Shown piece after piece: positions 42,250 to 51,785 of a stretch of DNA of 64,000 nt. Within the stretch, counting starts at the first letter, position 1, and each line of letters starts with the position of its first letter. The stretch comes from Buchnera aphidicola (Cinara strobi). GTDB taxonomy: Bacteria; Pseudomonadota; Gammaproteobacteria; Enterobacterales; Enterobacteriaceae. The stretch spans positions 372,001 to 436,000 of the forward strand of contig NZ_LR025085.1 of assembly GCF_900560745.1 (NCBI RefSeq), read 5' to 3'. The notes beneath the pieces are model-generated. The model saw only the letters and a list, made by a program, of their open reading frames with translations, had not been told where the DNA came from and searched no databases. The position numbers and the translations under genes are program-made.

Positions 42250-42627
42250 TCATTTAGAGACTTTCTTAGAGGGGACTTTTGAAAAAGATAATTCTTTTTT
42301 ATTCTCTTCTTGGTTTTTTAAAATTACAGATATCTCTTTAAATGCAGTAGAACATATTGTTACAAGATGACGCATAATATTCAAATTAAACTTAAAATGA
42401 TTTTCTAAATATTTCATGCATACTATAGAAACTTCAATATTCATTAAAATATAATGAGCCTGTTGTAATTTTTGAATTGTATAAGCTAAAGAACGTTTAC
42501 CCCAATTTTCTAAACGATGTATGCGTCCATTTTTAGATAAAATTATTTTTTTATATAACTCAATAATTTTTATAACTTTTTCGCTTTTTTCTGGATAAAT
42601 CATTAATATGATTTCGTAATGACGCAA
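42250..42627 (-). CDS. rpsF: 30S ribosomal protein S6
   Basis: S6 forms a heterodimer with S18. MRHYEIILMIYPEKSE at the start, the RLENWGKRSLAYTI segment, and HYILMNIE match the family. The 125 residues are slightly fewer than E. coli because the acidic tail is replaced by a Lys/Ser tail. It is the first gene of the operon. The 80-nt gap to rpsR marks the missing priB. Confidence 0.97.
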   Translation of the reverse strand: MRHYEIILMIYPEKSEKVIKIIELYKKIILSKNGRIHRLENWGKRSLAYTIQKLQQAHYILMNIEVSIVCMKYLENHFKFNLNIMRHLVTICSTAFKEISVILKNQEENKKELSFSKVPSKKVSK

Positions 42628-43068
42628 AATATTTCTCCTATAAAATATATATCTAACAAAATATTTTTAATAACTCATTTTATAAACATGCAGACAACTA
42701 GATAGAAGAAGAATATCTAAGAAAATTGTAATACTTTAATTATTAAAATTAATAAAATAAACTCAACATCACATCTTATCATATTTATGTAGATGAAAAA
42801 ATTTTATATTTATATGATAATTACAATAATCATTAACATCAACTTTAATTTATACTTTGATAAAATATTTTAAAATACCTTTAATATAAATATATCCTTA
42901 TGTTATTTTATTATAAAAAATAAAATATTTTTATAATTATCTATCTATTAGAAAATCTATATAAAATGTTTTTTCATTTTAATAAACATTTAAAATAAAA
43001 TCTTTTAAAAACTTTTATGTTCCATAATCATTCTATGTATAAATAAAAAATTATATTAAAAACTCTAA
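42628..43068. other. Noncoding spacer, rpsF to miaA (441 nt)
   Basis: No coding frame, tRNA or clear hairpin is seen. The E. coli block between miaA and rpsF (hfq, hflX, hflK, hflC, purA, nsrR, rnr, rlmB and others) is wholly missing, so this gap is the scar of a large deletion. The rpsF promoter must lie here, but only weak box pairs are visible. Confidence 0.6.
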
Positions 43069-44010
43069 TTACATTGATATTCTAAGAATAGTTTTTTTGA
43101 TTAAAGTCATTAAAAATTTTATCTGATCATCTTGAATTAAAATGATATTTTTCCAATTAGTTAACCATGTTAATTGATGTTTTACTAAATTGCGAGTTGA
43201 TTTAATTGTATTATCAATCATTTCTTGATATGTATACTTATTTTCAATATACTTCCACATCTGTTTATAACCAATACTATTAATAGAAGGTAGAGAAATA
43301 TTTAAATACTTATTTTTATATAAATTACGTACTTCCTGCTCTAACCCTCGATCTAACATGCAATTAAATCGTTTTTTAATATTATTAAATAAAATATTTT
43401 TATCGTGCGGGATTAATCCAAATTGAAAAACTTGATATGGAAATTTATTATAAACTGATTTATTTAAAACACTTAATGGAGACCCCCCTGAAACAAAAAA
43501 TACTTCAACTGCACGTAAAACACGCCGAATATCATTAATATGAAATTTTTTACTAGATAAGAAATCTATTTTTTTTAAAATCTGAAACAAGTTTTCTTTT
43601 TTCCCAAAACAAATTTCTTGAAAAATATATTCTCTAATAATAGAATTAGAAGGCGGTAAAAAAGAAAATCCATTTAATAAAACTTTAAAATATAACATAG
43701 TTCCACCTACTAATAACGGAATTTTACCAGAATTTACAATCTCTTGAATTTCCTTATGAGCATCATGATAAAAGTCAATAACAGAGTATATTTTCCAAGG
43801 ATCTATAATATCTACTAATCTATAGGAATAATCTCGTAAATTTTTCTTAGTGGGTTTATCTGTTCCTATATCTAATCCTCGATATACCAATTTTGAATCT
43901 ACACTCAATAATTCTATTTGTGAAAACCGTCGTTTAATCTTTAAAGCTAATGAACTTTTTCCTATAGCAGTTGGACCCATTAAAAACAATATTATTGACT
44001 TTTTTTTCAT
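43069..44010 (-). CDS. miaA: tRNA dimethylallyltransferase
   Basis: MiaA adds a dimethylallyl group to A37 of tRNAs that read UNN codons. The P loop GPTAIGKSSL lies at 12-21, then SVDSKLVYRGLDIGT, LVGGTMLYFKVLLNG, and the C-terminal helical region with TRNLVKHQLTWL. The 313 residues match E. coli (316). It is kept although its neighbours hfq and hflXKC are gone. Confidence 0.97.
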   Translation of the reverse strand: MKKKSIILFLMGPTAIGKSSLALKIKRRFSQIELLSVDSKLVYRGLDIGTDKPTKKNLRDYSYRLVDIIDPWKIYSVIDFYHDAHKEIQEIVNSGKIPLLVGGTMLYFKVLLNGFSFLPPSNSIIREYIFQEICFGKKENLFQILKKIDFLSSKKFHINDIRRVLRAVEVFFVSGGSPLSVLNKSVYNKFPYQVFQFGLIPHDKNILFNNIKKRFNCMLDRGLEQEVRNLYKNKYLNISLPSINSIGYKQMWKYIENKYTYQEMIDNTIKSTRNLVKHQLTWLTNWKNIILIQDDQIKFLMTLIKKTILRISM

Positions 44011-44175
44011 ATTCTTTTCTTATTCTTAATATATGTTATCATTGCTATATAAAATATTCATTAAAAATATATATCATATATACTTCATTTTCTCTTAAAT
44101 ATATATAAATTATATAGATTATCAAATAAAAGATAATTATTTTATAAAAAATTTTTTGTAATTAAATACTTTTAA

Positions 44176-45813
44176 TTAAATTTTATTCCATTTATTAAAC
44201 AAATTAATTAAACCTTCTGTAGAACTATCATTTTTAATATTAATATTTTTTTTAAAAATATAGTCATATATATTGTTAGCTAAAGATTTTCCTAATTCTA
44301 CACCCCATTGATCAAAACTATATATATTTAGAATTACGCCTTGAACAAAAACTTTGTGTTCATATAATGCAATTAACGATCCTAAAGAATAAGGAGTGAT
44401 TTTTTTTAAAAAAATAGAATTTGTTGGTTTATTTCCAGAGCAATACTGATAGTTATTATTATTTTTTGTAAAATTGGTAGAAAAATTATTTTCTTTAAAA
44501 TAAACGTTATTTCCAAATGCTAACGATTGTGTTTGAGCTAAAAAATTTGAAAATAATTTTTTATGATGGTTACTTACAGGATTATGACTAATTGCAGGTA
44601 TAATAAAATCACAGGGAATTAAAGTAGTACCTTGATGTAATAATTGAAAAAATGAATGTTGTCCATTAGTGCCAACTTGCCCCCAGACAATTGAACCAGT
44701 TTTCCAGGAAACTATACTTCCATTACGATCTATCGATTTTCCATTTGATTCCATAAAACATTGTTGTAAGTATTCCGGAAAAATATGCATATATTGATCG
44801 TAAGGAAAAATCGCTTCAGTCTCAGAACAAAAAAAATTTGTATACCAAATACTAATTAAGCCAAGAATAACAGGAATATTGTTAGAAAGTTTACTATGTA
44901 AAAAATGCTGATCCATATCATAAGCTCCATTTAACAATCGCTTAAAATTTTTAAACCCAATAGAAAGCGCTATTGATAAACCTGAAGCTGACCACAAAGA
45001 ATAACGTCCCCCTACCCACTCCCAAAATTTAAAAATATTATGACCCGAAATACCAAAATCCAACGCTGCACTAACATTCTCACATAAAGCAAAAAAATGT
45101 TTAGACAAATAACTTGAACAGTTAGTTTTTAAAATACACCAATTTTTTATGTAATTCGCATTACTAAGTGTTTCATCAGTAGAGAAAGATTTTGAAGCTA
45201 CTAAAAAAATAGAAGTTTCTAAATTAACTGTTCTTAATATATTTTGTACACTGGTACCATCAATATTAGAAAGGTAATGAATTTTTAAATGATTTTTATA
45301 TATTTTTAATGCTTCTGTTACCATATAAGGGCCTAAATATGAACCACCAATACCAATATTTACTACATCAGTAATTTTTTTTCCAGTATATCCTAACCAA
45401 GATCCGTTAATAATTGAATTAGAAAATTTTTTTATTTTTTTTAGTTCTTCCTGAACTAAGTTCATAATATTAAAATCATTTACAATAATTTTATTATTTA
45501 AATTATTTCGTAATGCAATATGAAGAACCGAACGATTTTCTGTTTTATTAATCATTCTTCCTAAAAACATACTTTTTATCGCATCCTCTAAAAAACATTC
45601 TTTAGCTAGACATAATAATAAATGTAATGTTTCATCAGAAATACGATTTTTAGAAAAATCAACAACTATGCAATCTTTAAAAAAAATAGAATATTTAATA
45701 AATCTATTTTTATCTAAATTAAATAAGTGTTTCATATGAACACTTCTAATTTTTAAAAAATGATCTAATAGTTTTTTCCAGGATAATGTCTTAATAGGAT
45801 TAATATTTTTCAT
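44176..45813 (-). CDS. pgi: Glucose-6-phosphate isomerase
   Basis: Pgi interconverts glucose-6-phosphate and fructose-6-phosphate in glycolysis. The 545 residues match E. coli (549). The sugar-phosphate-binding blocks NIGIGGSYLGP, ASKSFSTDETLSNA and FWEWVGGRYSLWSASGL, the catalytic Glu in QCFMESNGKS, His in HQGTTLIPCDFI and Lys near QGVILNIYSFDQWGVELGK are present, quoted in part. It has long noncoding flanks and reads as a single-gene unit. Confidence 0.98.
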   Translation of the reverse strand: MKNINPIKTLSWKKLLDHFLKIRSVHMKHLFNLDKNRFIKYSIFFKDCIVVDFSKNRISDETLHLLLCLAKECFLEDAIKSMFLGRMINKTENRSVLHIALRNNLNNKIIVNDFNIMNLVQEELKKIKKFSNSIINGSWLGYTGKKITDVVNIGIGGSYLGPYMVTEALKIYKNHLKIHYLSNIDGTSVQNILRTVNLETSIFLVASKSFSTDETLSNANYIKNWCILKTNCSSYLSKHFFALCENVSAALDFGISGHNIFKFWEWVGGRYSLWSASGLSIALSIGFKNFKRLLNGAYDMDQHFLHSKLSNNIPVILGLISIWYTNFFCSETEAIFPYDQYMHIFPEYLQQCFMESNGKSIDRNGSIVSWKTGSIVWGQVGTNGQHSFFQLLHQGTTLIPCDFIIPAISHNPVSNHHKKLFSNFLAQTQSLAFGNNVYFKENNFSTNFTKNNNNYQYCSGNKPTNSIFLKKITPYSLGSLIALYEHKVFVQGVILNIYSFDQWGVELGKSLANNIYDYIFKKNINIKNDSSTEGLINLFNKWNKI

Positions 45814-46199
45814 GTATACCCTTATTTATTCAAACTACTGTAACAACCGTTATACTCTAAAAAAATATAATTATTTATCTTTCATAAATAAGACAATATT
45901 TATAAAATAATCATTTATCTAAATAAATAGAATCAAAAAAATCTCTATGAATTACTATATTATAGTGTGTATTATATACACAAATATAGATTATGAATTA
46001 ACTTCATAAATATATAATAATAATTTCACGTATTTACTATTAGTATATATCAATATCAGAACCTAACAAGAATCTTAAAAAAAATTAAGATATTACAAAT
46101 AAAATCAAACAATTAAATAAATTTATTTTAATACTATATCTTCAAATAATTCTTGCAAAAAAAAAATAATCTTTATATAATCAAAAATAATGATTTATT
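45814..46199. other. Noncoding spacer, pgi to tRNA-Gly (386 nt)
   Basis: This is AT-rich DNA holding the outward promoters of pgi (not located) and tRNA-Gly (46153-46181). A perfect TGTGTAT-TAT-ATACACA palindrome lies at 45966-45982. No coding frame is seen. Confidence 0.6.
46153..46181 (+). promoter_or_regulatory. Promoter for tRNA-Gly
   Basis: TTGCAA (46153-46158) is followed after 17 nt by a perfect TATAAT (46176-46181). Transcription would start near 46188, about 12 nt before the tRNA. Confidence 0.7.
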
Positions 46200-46272
46200 G
46201 CGGGAATAGCTCAGTCGGTAGAGCGCAACCTTGCCAAGGTTGAGGTCGCGAGTTCAAATCTCGTTTCCCGCT
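46200..46272 (+). tRNA. tRNA-Gly (anticodon GCC)
   Basis: The cloverleaf has acceptor GCGGGAA with TTCCCGC, anticodon loop TTGCCAA (GCC) and T loop GTTCAAAT. It is nearly identical to E. coli tRNA-Gly3. The discriminator is T, and CCA is not encoded. Confidence 0.98.
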
Positions 46273-46484
46273 CAAGAAAATAGAAATTAATTATTAGTAG
46301 TAATAATAAAAAATAATATTTTTATTATTATACATCTTATTAATTTTAAATTAAAATTAAAAATAAATTACTAATTTATTTAAAATTAATAAAGATATTA
46401 GTATCTATAATATATAAAATAAAAAAAAACCCACATTTATTCTTAAAATAAATATGTTTATTATTAACCTTAATAAATAAATAT

Positions 46485-46697
46485 TTATTTTATTTCAGAA
46501 AAATCAAAACGTTTTTGAAATCTTTGTATTCGCCCTTTAGTATTCATAGTTCTTTGTTTTCCAGTATAAAATGGATGACACTGAGAACACGAATCGAGCA
46601 TCATATCACTATTCTTTGTAGAAAAAACAGATATTTTGTATCCACAGGAACAAGATGCAAAAATTTTTTGATATTTAGGATGAATATCTTTTTTCAT
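46485..46697 (-). CDS. rpmE: 50S ribosomal protein L31 (zinc form)
   Basis: L31 bridges the 50S central protuberance to the 30S head. The 70 residues equal E. coli, with [34 protein letters not shown] and RFQKRF. Cysteines 16, 18, 37 and 40 form the zinc site, so this is the C-plus version. It lies upstream of and divergent to hslV. Confidence 0.98.
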   Translation of the reverse strand: MKKDIHPKYQKIFASCSCGYKISVFSTKNSDMMLDSCSQCHPFYTGKQRTMNTKGRIQRFQKRFDFSEIK

Positions 46698-46933
46698 AAT
46701 GTATTCTCAAAATAAAAATATCTCGTGTAAAGAAATCATATTCCTTATTTAATAAAATTAATCTTACGTAATTAATTTATATAATTAAATATTATTTTTA
46801 ATATTTAATTATATATGATAAATGTTATTTTTTTTAAAATCAATATTTAATTCTAAAAAATATATAACACAGCTCGCCATAAAAAACCATTAATTATTCT
46901 TAAAAATATATATATTAAGAGAAAATTCTACTT

Positions 46934-47464
46934 ATGACTACAATATTAAGTGTACGCGCACACGGTAAAGTAGTAATTGGAGGGGATGGACAGGCTACCT
47001 TAGGGCAGACCATCATGAAAAGAAACGTTAAAAAAGTACGAACCGTCTATCGAGGTCAAGTAATTGCAGGATTTGCCGGGGGTACCGCTGATGCATTTAC
47101 GCTATTTGAACTCTTTGAAAAAAAGCTAGAAAAATATCAAGGACAATTACTACGCTCTGCAATAGAATTAGCAAAAGATTGGAGAACAGATCGATTATTA
47201 AGAAAACTAGAAGCTCTTCTAGGAGTTGCAGATAAAAAAAACTCTCTTATCATTACTGGTACTGGAGATGTGATACAACCAGAACATGACATTATTGCAA
47301 TTGGTTCAGGGGGATTATTTGCACAAGCTGCAGCTTATGCTCTAATTAATAACTCTTCTTTAAGTGCATCTGATATAGTTAAAAAATCTTTAAATATTGC
47401 AGCAAATATTTGTATTTATACCAACCATTCCTTTACTATAAAAGAAATATCTTCAGAAAGATAA
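46934..47464 (+). CDS. hslV: ATP-dependent protease peptidase subunit HslV
   Basis: HslV is the threonine protease ring of the HslUV (ClpYQ) proteasome-like machine. After Met removal the nucleophile is Thr at position 2, in [20 protein letters not shown] (20 residues shown). Further motifs are [14 protein letters not shown] and IGSGG. The length is 176, as in E. coli. It is followed 13 nt later by hslU. No sigma32-like promoter is obvious upstream. Confidence 0.98.
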   Translation: MTTILSVRAHGKVVIGGDGQATLGQTIMKRNVKKVRTVYRGQVIAGFAGGTADAFTLFELFEKKLEKYQGQLLRSAIELAKDWRTDRLLRKLEALLGVADKKNSLIITGTGDVIQPEHDIIAIGSGGLFAQAAAYALINNSSLSASDIVKKSLNIAANICIYTNHSFTIKEISSER

Positions 47465-47477
47465 TAAGGAAACATAA

Positions 47478-48815
47478 ATGTCCGACATGACTCCTCGTAA
47501 AATTGTAAAAAAATTAGATAAATATATTATTGGACAAAAAAATGCTAAACGCGCTGTTGCTATTGCTTTAAGAAATCGATGGAGAAGAATGCAATTAAAT
47601 TCAGAATTACGTCATGAAATTACTCCGAAAAATATTTTAATGATTGGACCAACTGGGGTAGGGAAAACTGAAATTGCACGTAGACTCGCTAAACTAGCCA
47701 ATGCACCTTTTATTAAAGTTGAAGCAACAAAATTTACTGAAGTAGGATATGTAGGAAAGGAAGTTGATTCTATTATTCGCGATCTAACAGATTTAGCTGT
47801 TAAAATGATTCGTGTTCAAAATATTGAAAAAAATAAAAAATATGCAAAAAAACTTGCTGAAGAAAAAATTTTAAAGATATTAATACCAACTTCAAATAGT
47901 CAATGGGATTTAGATAATAAAAAAAATGAACCGGAAAAAACTATTCAGATTTTTAAAAAAAAATTACGTCAGGGAGAATTAGACGAAAAAGAAATTGAAA
48001 TAGAAATATCTACATCACCGGTTGGAATTGAAATTATGTCTCCTCCAGGGATGGAAGAATTAACTAATCAATTACAATCTTTATTTCAAAATTTAAGTGG
48101 AAAAAAAAAAAATCTACGAAAATTAAAAATAAAAGATGCAATGAAATTGATTACCGAAGAAGAAGCTGCAAAACTTATTAACTTAGAAGAACTAAAAGAA
48201 CAAGCAATTAACTCAGTAGAACAAAATAGTATCGTCTTTATTGATGAAATTGATAAAATTTGTAGCAGAAGCAACTCTTCTGGATCTAATTCTGACGTAT
48301 CACGAGAAGGTGTTCAAAGAGACTTATTACCATTAATTGAAGGATGTACTATATCTACTAAACATGGTTCCGTAAAAACTGATCATATCTTGTTTATTGC
48401 TTCTGGAGCGTTCCAAACATCTACGCCTTCCGATTTAATCCCAGAATTACAGGGGAGATTACCTATACGTGTTGAACTTAACGCATTAACTATAGAGGAT
48501 TTTGAAAGAATTCTTACAGAACCAAGTGCAGCAATTACGTTACAATATACTGCATTAATAAAAACTGAAGGGGTAGATATTATTTTTACAAAAAAGGGTA
48601 TTCGAAAAATAGCAGAAGCTTCCTGGAAAATAAACGAATCTATGGAAAATATTGGAGCGCGTCGGTTGTATACAGTATTAGAAAAATTAATTGAAGACAT
48701 TTCTTTTTACTGTAATGAACAAAAAGAAAAAAAAATTTATATTGATGAAAATTATGTCAGTCTACATTTAGACAAGCTAATAGAAAATGAAGATTTAAGT
48801 AAATTTATTTTATAA
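47478..48815 (+). CDS. hslU: ATPase subunit HslU of the HslUV protease
   Basis: HslU is the AAA+ unfoldase that feeds HslV. The N-domain has [17 protein letters not shown]. The Walker [10 protein letters not shown] is near 60, the pore motif [14 protein letters not shown] near 90, the I-domain spans about 110-240, Walker B is FIDEIDKI, and sensor motifs lie in [11 protein letters not shown] and [10 protein letters not shown]. The length is 445 (E. coli 443), and the C-terminal tail DLSKFIL needed to activate HslV is intact. Confidence 0.98.
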   Translation: MSDMTPRKIVKKLDKYIIGQKNAKRAVAIALRNRWRRMQLNSELRHEITPKNILMIGPTGVGKTEIARRLAKLANAPFIKVEATKFTEVGYVGKEVDSIIRDLTDLAVKMIRVQNIEKNKKYAKKLAEEKILKILIPTSNSQWDLDNKKNEPEKTIQIFKKKLRQGELDEKEIEIEISTSPVGIEIMSPPGMEELTNQLQSLFQNLSGKKKNLRKLKIKDAMKLITEEEAAKLINLEELKEQAINSVEQNSIVFIDEIDKICSRSNSSGSNSDVSREGVQRDLLPLIEGCTISTKHGSVKTDHILFIASGAFQTSTPSDLIPELQGRLPIRVELNALTIEDFERILTEPSAAITLQYTALIKTEGVDIIFTKKGIRKIAEASWKINESMENIGARRLYTVLEKLIEDISFYCNEQKEKKIYIDENYVSLHLDKLIENEDLSKFIL

Positions 48816-48872
48816 AAGAAATATTTTATTATCAATTTATATTGTATATATTTCAATATATGATTAAAAATC

Positions 48873-48908
48873 ATTGCCCATCTTAGACATACGTCTATGA
48901 TAGGCAAT
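48873..48908 (-). terminator. Imperfect hairpin between hslU and zapB
   Basis: ATTGCC pairs with GGCAAT, then ATC with GAT and AGAC with GTCT, around an ATAC loop. On the minus strand the stem is followed by GATTTTT, so it most likely ends the zapB transcript. The plus strand lacks a T run. Confidence 0.45.
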
Positions 48909-48995
48909 AAATTAAAATAAATTTCATGATTATTTAATAAACACATATATTAAATAAAATGTATTTAAATAACTTATTTGTTTACATAAATATAC

Positions 48996-49238
48996 TTATG
49001 TTAATTTATTAATCTTTTCTAATAAAGATTGTAATTTATTTCGCCATTGCATTCTTTCTTCTTGAACTATAATATTTTTTTTTTCTATACTTTCTTTTAA
49101 AGAATAAATACTTTTTAATTCTTTTTTTAAATTTTTATTTTTTAACTGCAAATCAATTATTTCTAACTTTAATAATGAAATATAATCTACTGATTTTTGA
49201 ACTTTAATTTCTAAATCAGAAAATACTCTTAAAACCAT
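48996..49238 (-). CDS. zapB: Cell division protein ZapB
   Basis: ZapB is a small coiled-coil protein that joins ZapA at the Z ring. The 80 residues form one heptad-patterned helix: VFSDLEIKVQKSVDYISLL at the start and QWRNKLQSLLEKI at the end match E. coli ZapB (about 80 residues). In E. coli it also lies near hslVU. Its presence is notable because most division accessory genes are lost in reduced symbionts. Confidence 0.88.
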   Translation of the reverse strand: MVLRVFSDLEIKVQKSVDYISLLKLEIIDLQLKNKNLKKELKSIYSLKESIEKKNIIVQEERMQWRNKLQSLLEKINKLT

Positions 49239-49483
49239 AATAATACCATTTTAATATTTAATATTTATTATAAATAAAAAACTATATTTTTAAAAAATAT
49301 TTATATGTTTTAAAAAATAACTTAAATAAACAATAAATATTTTTTATAAAAAATATTTTTTAAAAAAAAACTGCAACTCATTATTCTAATAATTAAAAAT
49401 TATATAACATATAAAATATATATCATATTTAAATATAATGTACTTTAAATAAAAACAATAAATATAATATCGGAAATATATAT

Positions 49484-50230
49484 ATGAATCCTTGGCTAAA
49501 AGCAAATATTATCAATCTAAAAAAATGGAAAAATAATTTATTCACATTAATTTTACAAGCGCCTATAAATTCATTTATTGCAGGTCAATTTACTAAACTT
49601 TCATTTATAAATAAAAAAAATAAACGAATACAAAGAGCATATTCTTTTATTAACACTCCTACGGATAAAAATTTAGAATTTTATATTTTGTTAATTAACA
49701 ATGGTCAGTTAACACCTAAATTATATAATATTTACGATCATGATTTATTTATATCAAAAAATTCTTTTGGTTTTTTTACTCTCTCAGAATTACCTAAAAA
49801 AGAAAATTTATGGATGATGGCCACTGGTACTGCTTTAGGCCCTTATTTTTCTATTTTAAGAAACGGAAATGTCTTAAAGAAATTTAAAAAAATAATATTT
49901 ATTTATGCAGTTAAATACTATATTGATTTAAACTATATCAATTTATTTCAAGAAATAAAAGAAAAATATAGAAAAAATATAACTATCAGAATTATCCTGA
50001 GTCAAGAAAAAAAAAAAGAATATTTATATGGAAGAATACCAAATTTAATTGCTTCAGGAGAATTAGAAGAATCAGCTCAGGAATTTTTAGATGCAGAAAA
50101 ATCACATGTAATGCTATGTGGTAATCCTCAAATGATAAAAGATACACAAAAAATATTATTTTCTATGAAAAATATGAGAAAACATTTTCGGAGAAAATCT
50201 GGTCATATCACTAGTGAAAATTATTGGTAA
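49484..50230 (+). CDS. fpr: Ferredoxin/flavodoxin-NADP+ reductase
   Basis: Fpr passes electrons from NADPH to ferredoxin or flavodoxin, which can support radical SAM and Fe-S chemistry. The FAD domain has AGQFTKLSF near 33-41 and the RAYSFIN signature at 51-57. The NADP domain has MATGTALGPYFSIL, VMLCGNPQMIKDT and a C-terminal HITSENYW. The 248 residues equal E. coli. It is convergent with the orphan gene. Confidence 0.97.
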   Translation: MNPWLKANIINLKKWKNNLFTLILQAPINSFIAGQFTKLSFINKKNKRIQRAYSFINTPTDKNLEFYILLINNGQLTPKLYNIYDHDLFISKNSFGFFTLSELPKKENLWMMATGTALGPYFSILRNGNVLKKFKKIIFIYAVKYYIDLNYINLFQEIKEKYRKNITIRIILSQEKKKEYLYGRIPNLIASGELEESAQEFLDAEKSHVMLCGNPQMIKDTQKILFSMKNMRKHFRRKSGHITSENYW

Positions 50231-50280
50231 TAATATATTGTAAAAGCTTAGTATAATTTTTATCATCAATCATTATTTTA

Positions 50281-50315
50281 GGAATTGATTCCCGTAGATC
50301 ACAGGAATCAATTCC
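50281..50315. terminator. Perfect 12-bp hairpin between fpr and the orphan gene
   Basis: GGAATTGATTCC (50281-50292) and GGAATCAATTCC (50304-50315) are exact reverse complements with an 11-nt loop. Neither strand has a strong T run after the stem. It sits between two convergent genes, 65 nt past the orphan stop, and could end or stabilise either transcript. Confidence 0.6.
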
Positions 50316-50380
50316 AAATACATGCAAAAATAAATTTTATTCTATTATCAACGATGTAACGTATAGAAAACGTAAAATCA

Positions 50381-51280
50381 TTATTGCACAAAAAATGAAT
50401 ATCTCATTTCTGGGGTAGAATTTTTAGAAACAACCATAGCAGCACGAATTCCATATTCACGAATTTCGTGAATATTACCTGAATAAGAAGATTGTAGATT
50501 TGCTACTTTGGTCACTGAAACTTTATACACGTCAGGACTAATTTGATCAATTTCATATGTTACGTGTACATTATTAGATTTTCGATATTTTACTTCCGGA
50601 TAACGCATAGATAAATTTGCCCATGCTGCATCTAATAAACCCGGATGTAAATAAGTAGAAACTAATTGTTGTGCTTCATAATCTCTAATAGAATTTTGAA
50701 ATTTATCCATTATATCTGGAGCTTGATTAGAAGGAATTTTTTTTCTATTCAAAAAAACTGTTTTATTGTGTATATTATCTAAAAATTTTTGTTCTAACTC
50801 ACCGGTTCTAGTTAATTCTTTAAAAGAATTATGTAATTGTTCAGCCATTTCAGAAGTTTTGCAAGAAAAATTCTCAGTATGCAAAACATTCCATGTAACA
50901 TTTGAGTCTTCATGACATTTTAAAGAAGCATCATTAAAATATTTATTAATTTTTTCTTGTTTGGAAATATTTGCATGATTTGAAATATTTATTTGATTAT
51001 TATAAAATTCTTCTGGAGTCATAGCATCAAAATAGTGGCAAATATTTTTCTTAAATTTTGAATCTGAACGTACAGCATCTTTATTAGAATATTTGATATT
51101 TTCTTGATTATATTCGTTCTTAGGAACCATGTAAGCTGTATATTCTTGATTAGCGTTATTAATAATTGCAACATCAACATTTTTTAAATTCTTATTATTT
51201 AATACACTGATATTATCAACTTTTTTTATAATTTCTGAGTTAAGATTTATACGAGATCTTATTGAAGAAACTGATGACAT
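50381..51280 (-). CDS. Unrecognised 299-residue protein (possible lineage-restricted orphan)
   Basis: I do not recognise this protein. It has no signal peptide, membrane helix or known catalytic motif. The N-terminus is rich in Ser, Asn and Ile (MSSVSSIRSRINLNSE). The middle looks helical (MTPEEFYNNQ to ELTRTGELEQK). The last 90 residues read like alternating beta strands, with VTYEIDQISPDVYKVSV and RAAMVVSK. Lysine is about 9 percent, well below neighbouring genes, and G/C use is higher. The ATG has AAGGAC upstream. A good promoter lies about 320 nt upstream and a perfect hairpin downstream. Buchnera genomes are known to carry a few orphan 'yba' genes of unknown function. Equating this with one of them is inference. 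Confidence 0.85.
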   Translation of the reverse strand: MSSVSSIRSRINLNSEIIKKVDNISVLNNKNLKNVDVAIINNANQEYTAYMVPKNEYNQENIKYSNKDAVRSDSKFKKNICHYFDAMTPEEFYNNQINISNHANISKQEKINKYFNDASLKCHEDSNVTWNVLHTENFSCKTSEMAEQLHNSFKELTRTGELEQKFLDNIHNKTVFLNRKKIPSNQAPDIMDKFQNSIRDYEAQQLVSTYLHPGLLDAAWANLSMRYPEVKYRKSNNVHVTYEIDQISPDVYKVSVTKVANLQSSYSGNIHEIREYGIRAAMVVSKNSTPEMRYSFFVQ

Positions 51281-51785
51281 AATATTTCTGTCCTTTTATA
51301 TTTATTAAATACAACATATCAATAAATTAATTTATAAAAATGTTTTTTAAAAAACCAAAATTACAAAAAAATAAAGTAATCAAAAGCATTAAATTTTTTT
51401 TGTGTAAAATAATATACATTAAATAAAAAATATAATTTAATTAAAACTATAATTAAAAATATTTAATACTTATTTTAAGTATCTAGAACATAAATTTAAA
51501 AATGTATATTATTAAATTTAATTTTAAAAAAAATTAATATAGTTATTTTTCTAATATAAATTTATTTTTTTATTAAAACTATTATTTATATTAGCTGTAT
51601 ATTGCTTATATACTGTACTATATACTAAAAGTCAAATAATAAATGCATTAAAAATAAAATATTTATAAAAAATGCAAAGAAAATAAAAAATACAAAATAT
51701 TTTCATATAAAAATAATATAACTATATAAATAGTATAGTAAAAACTACTAATAAAAAAAATTATATTTTTCTATGAAAAATATTC
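51281..51785. other. Long leader and spacer upstream of the orphan gene (505 nt)
   Basis: No coding frame is visible. The region holds the orphan promoter (51607-51635) and, in the inferred 320-nt leader, a perfect ATACTTA-TTT-TAAGTAT palindrome at 51466-51482. The rest is plain A/T. Confidence 0.55.
51607..51635 (-). promoter_or_regulatory. Promoter for the orphan gene
   Basis: On the minus strand TTGACT (51630-51635) is followed after exactly 17 nt by TATATA (51607-51612). It is among the better box pairs in the window and points at the orphan gene, giving a leader of about 320 nt. Confidence 0.55.

Noticed and set aside
48086-48700. Two minus-strand frames inside hslU
   Set aside because: Mirror frames of HslU. 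hslU is fully conserved on the plus strand.
48752-48946. 64-codon minus-strand frame at the hslU end
   Set aside because: Overlaps the hslU tail and the hairpin spacer. No similarity or start signal.
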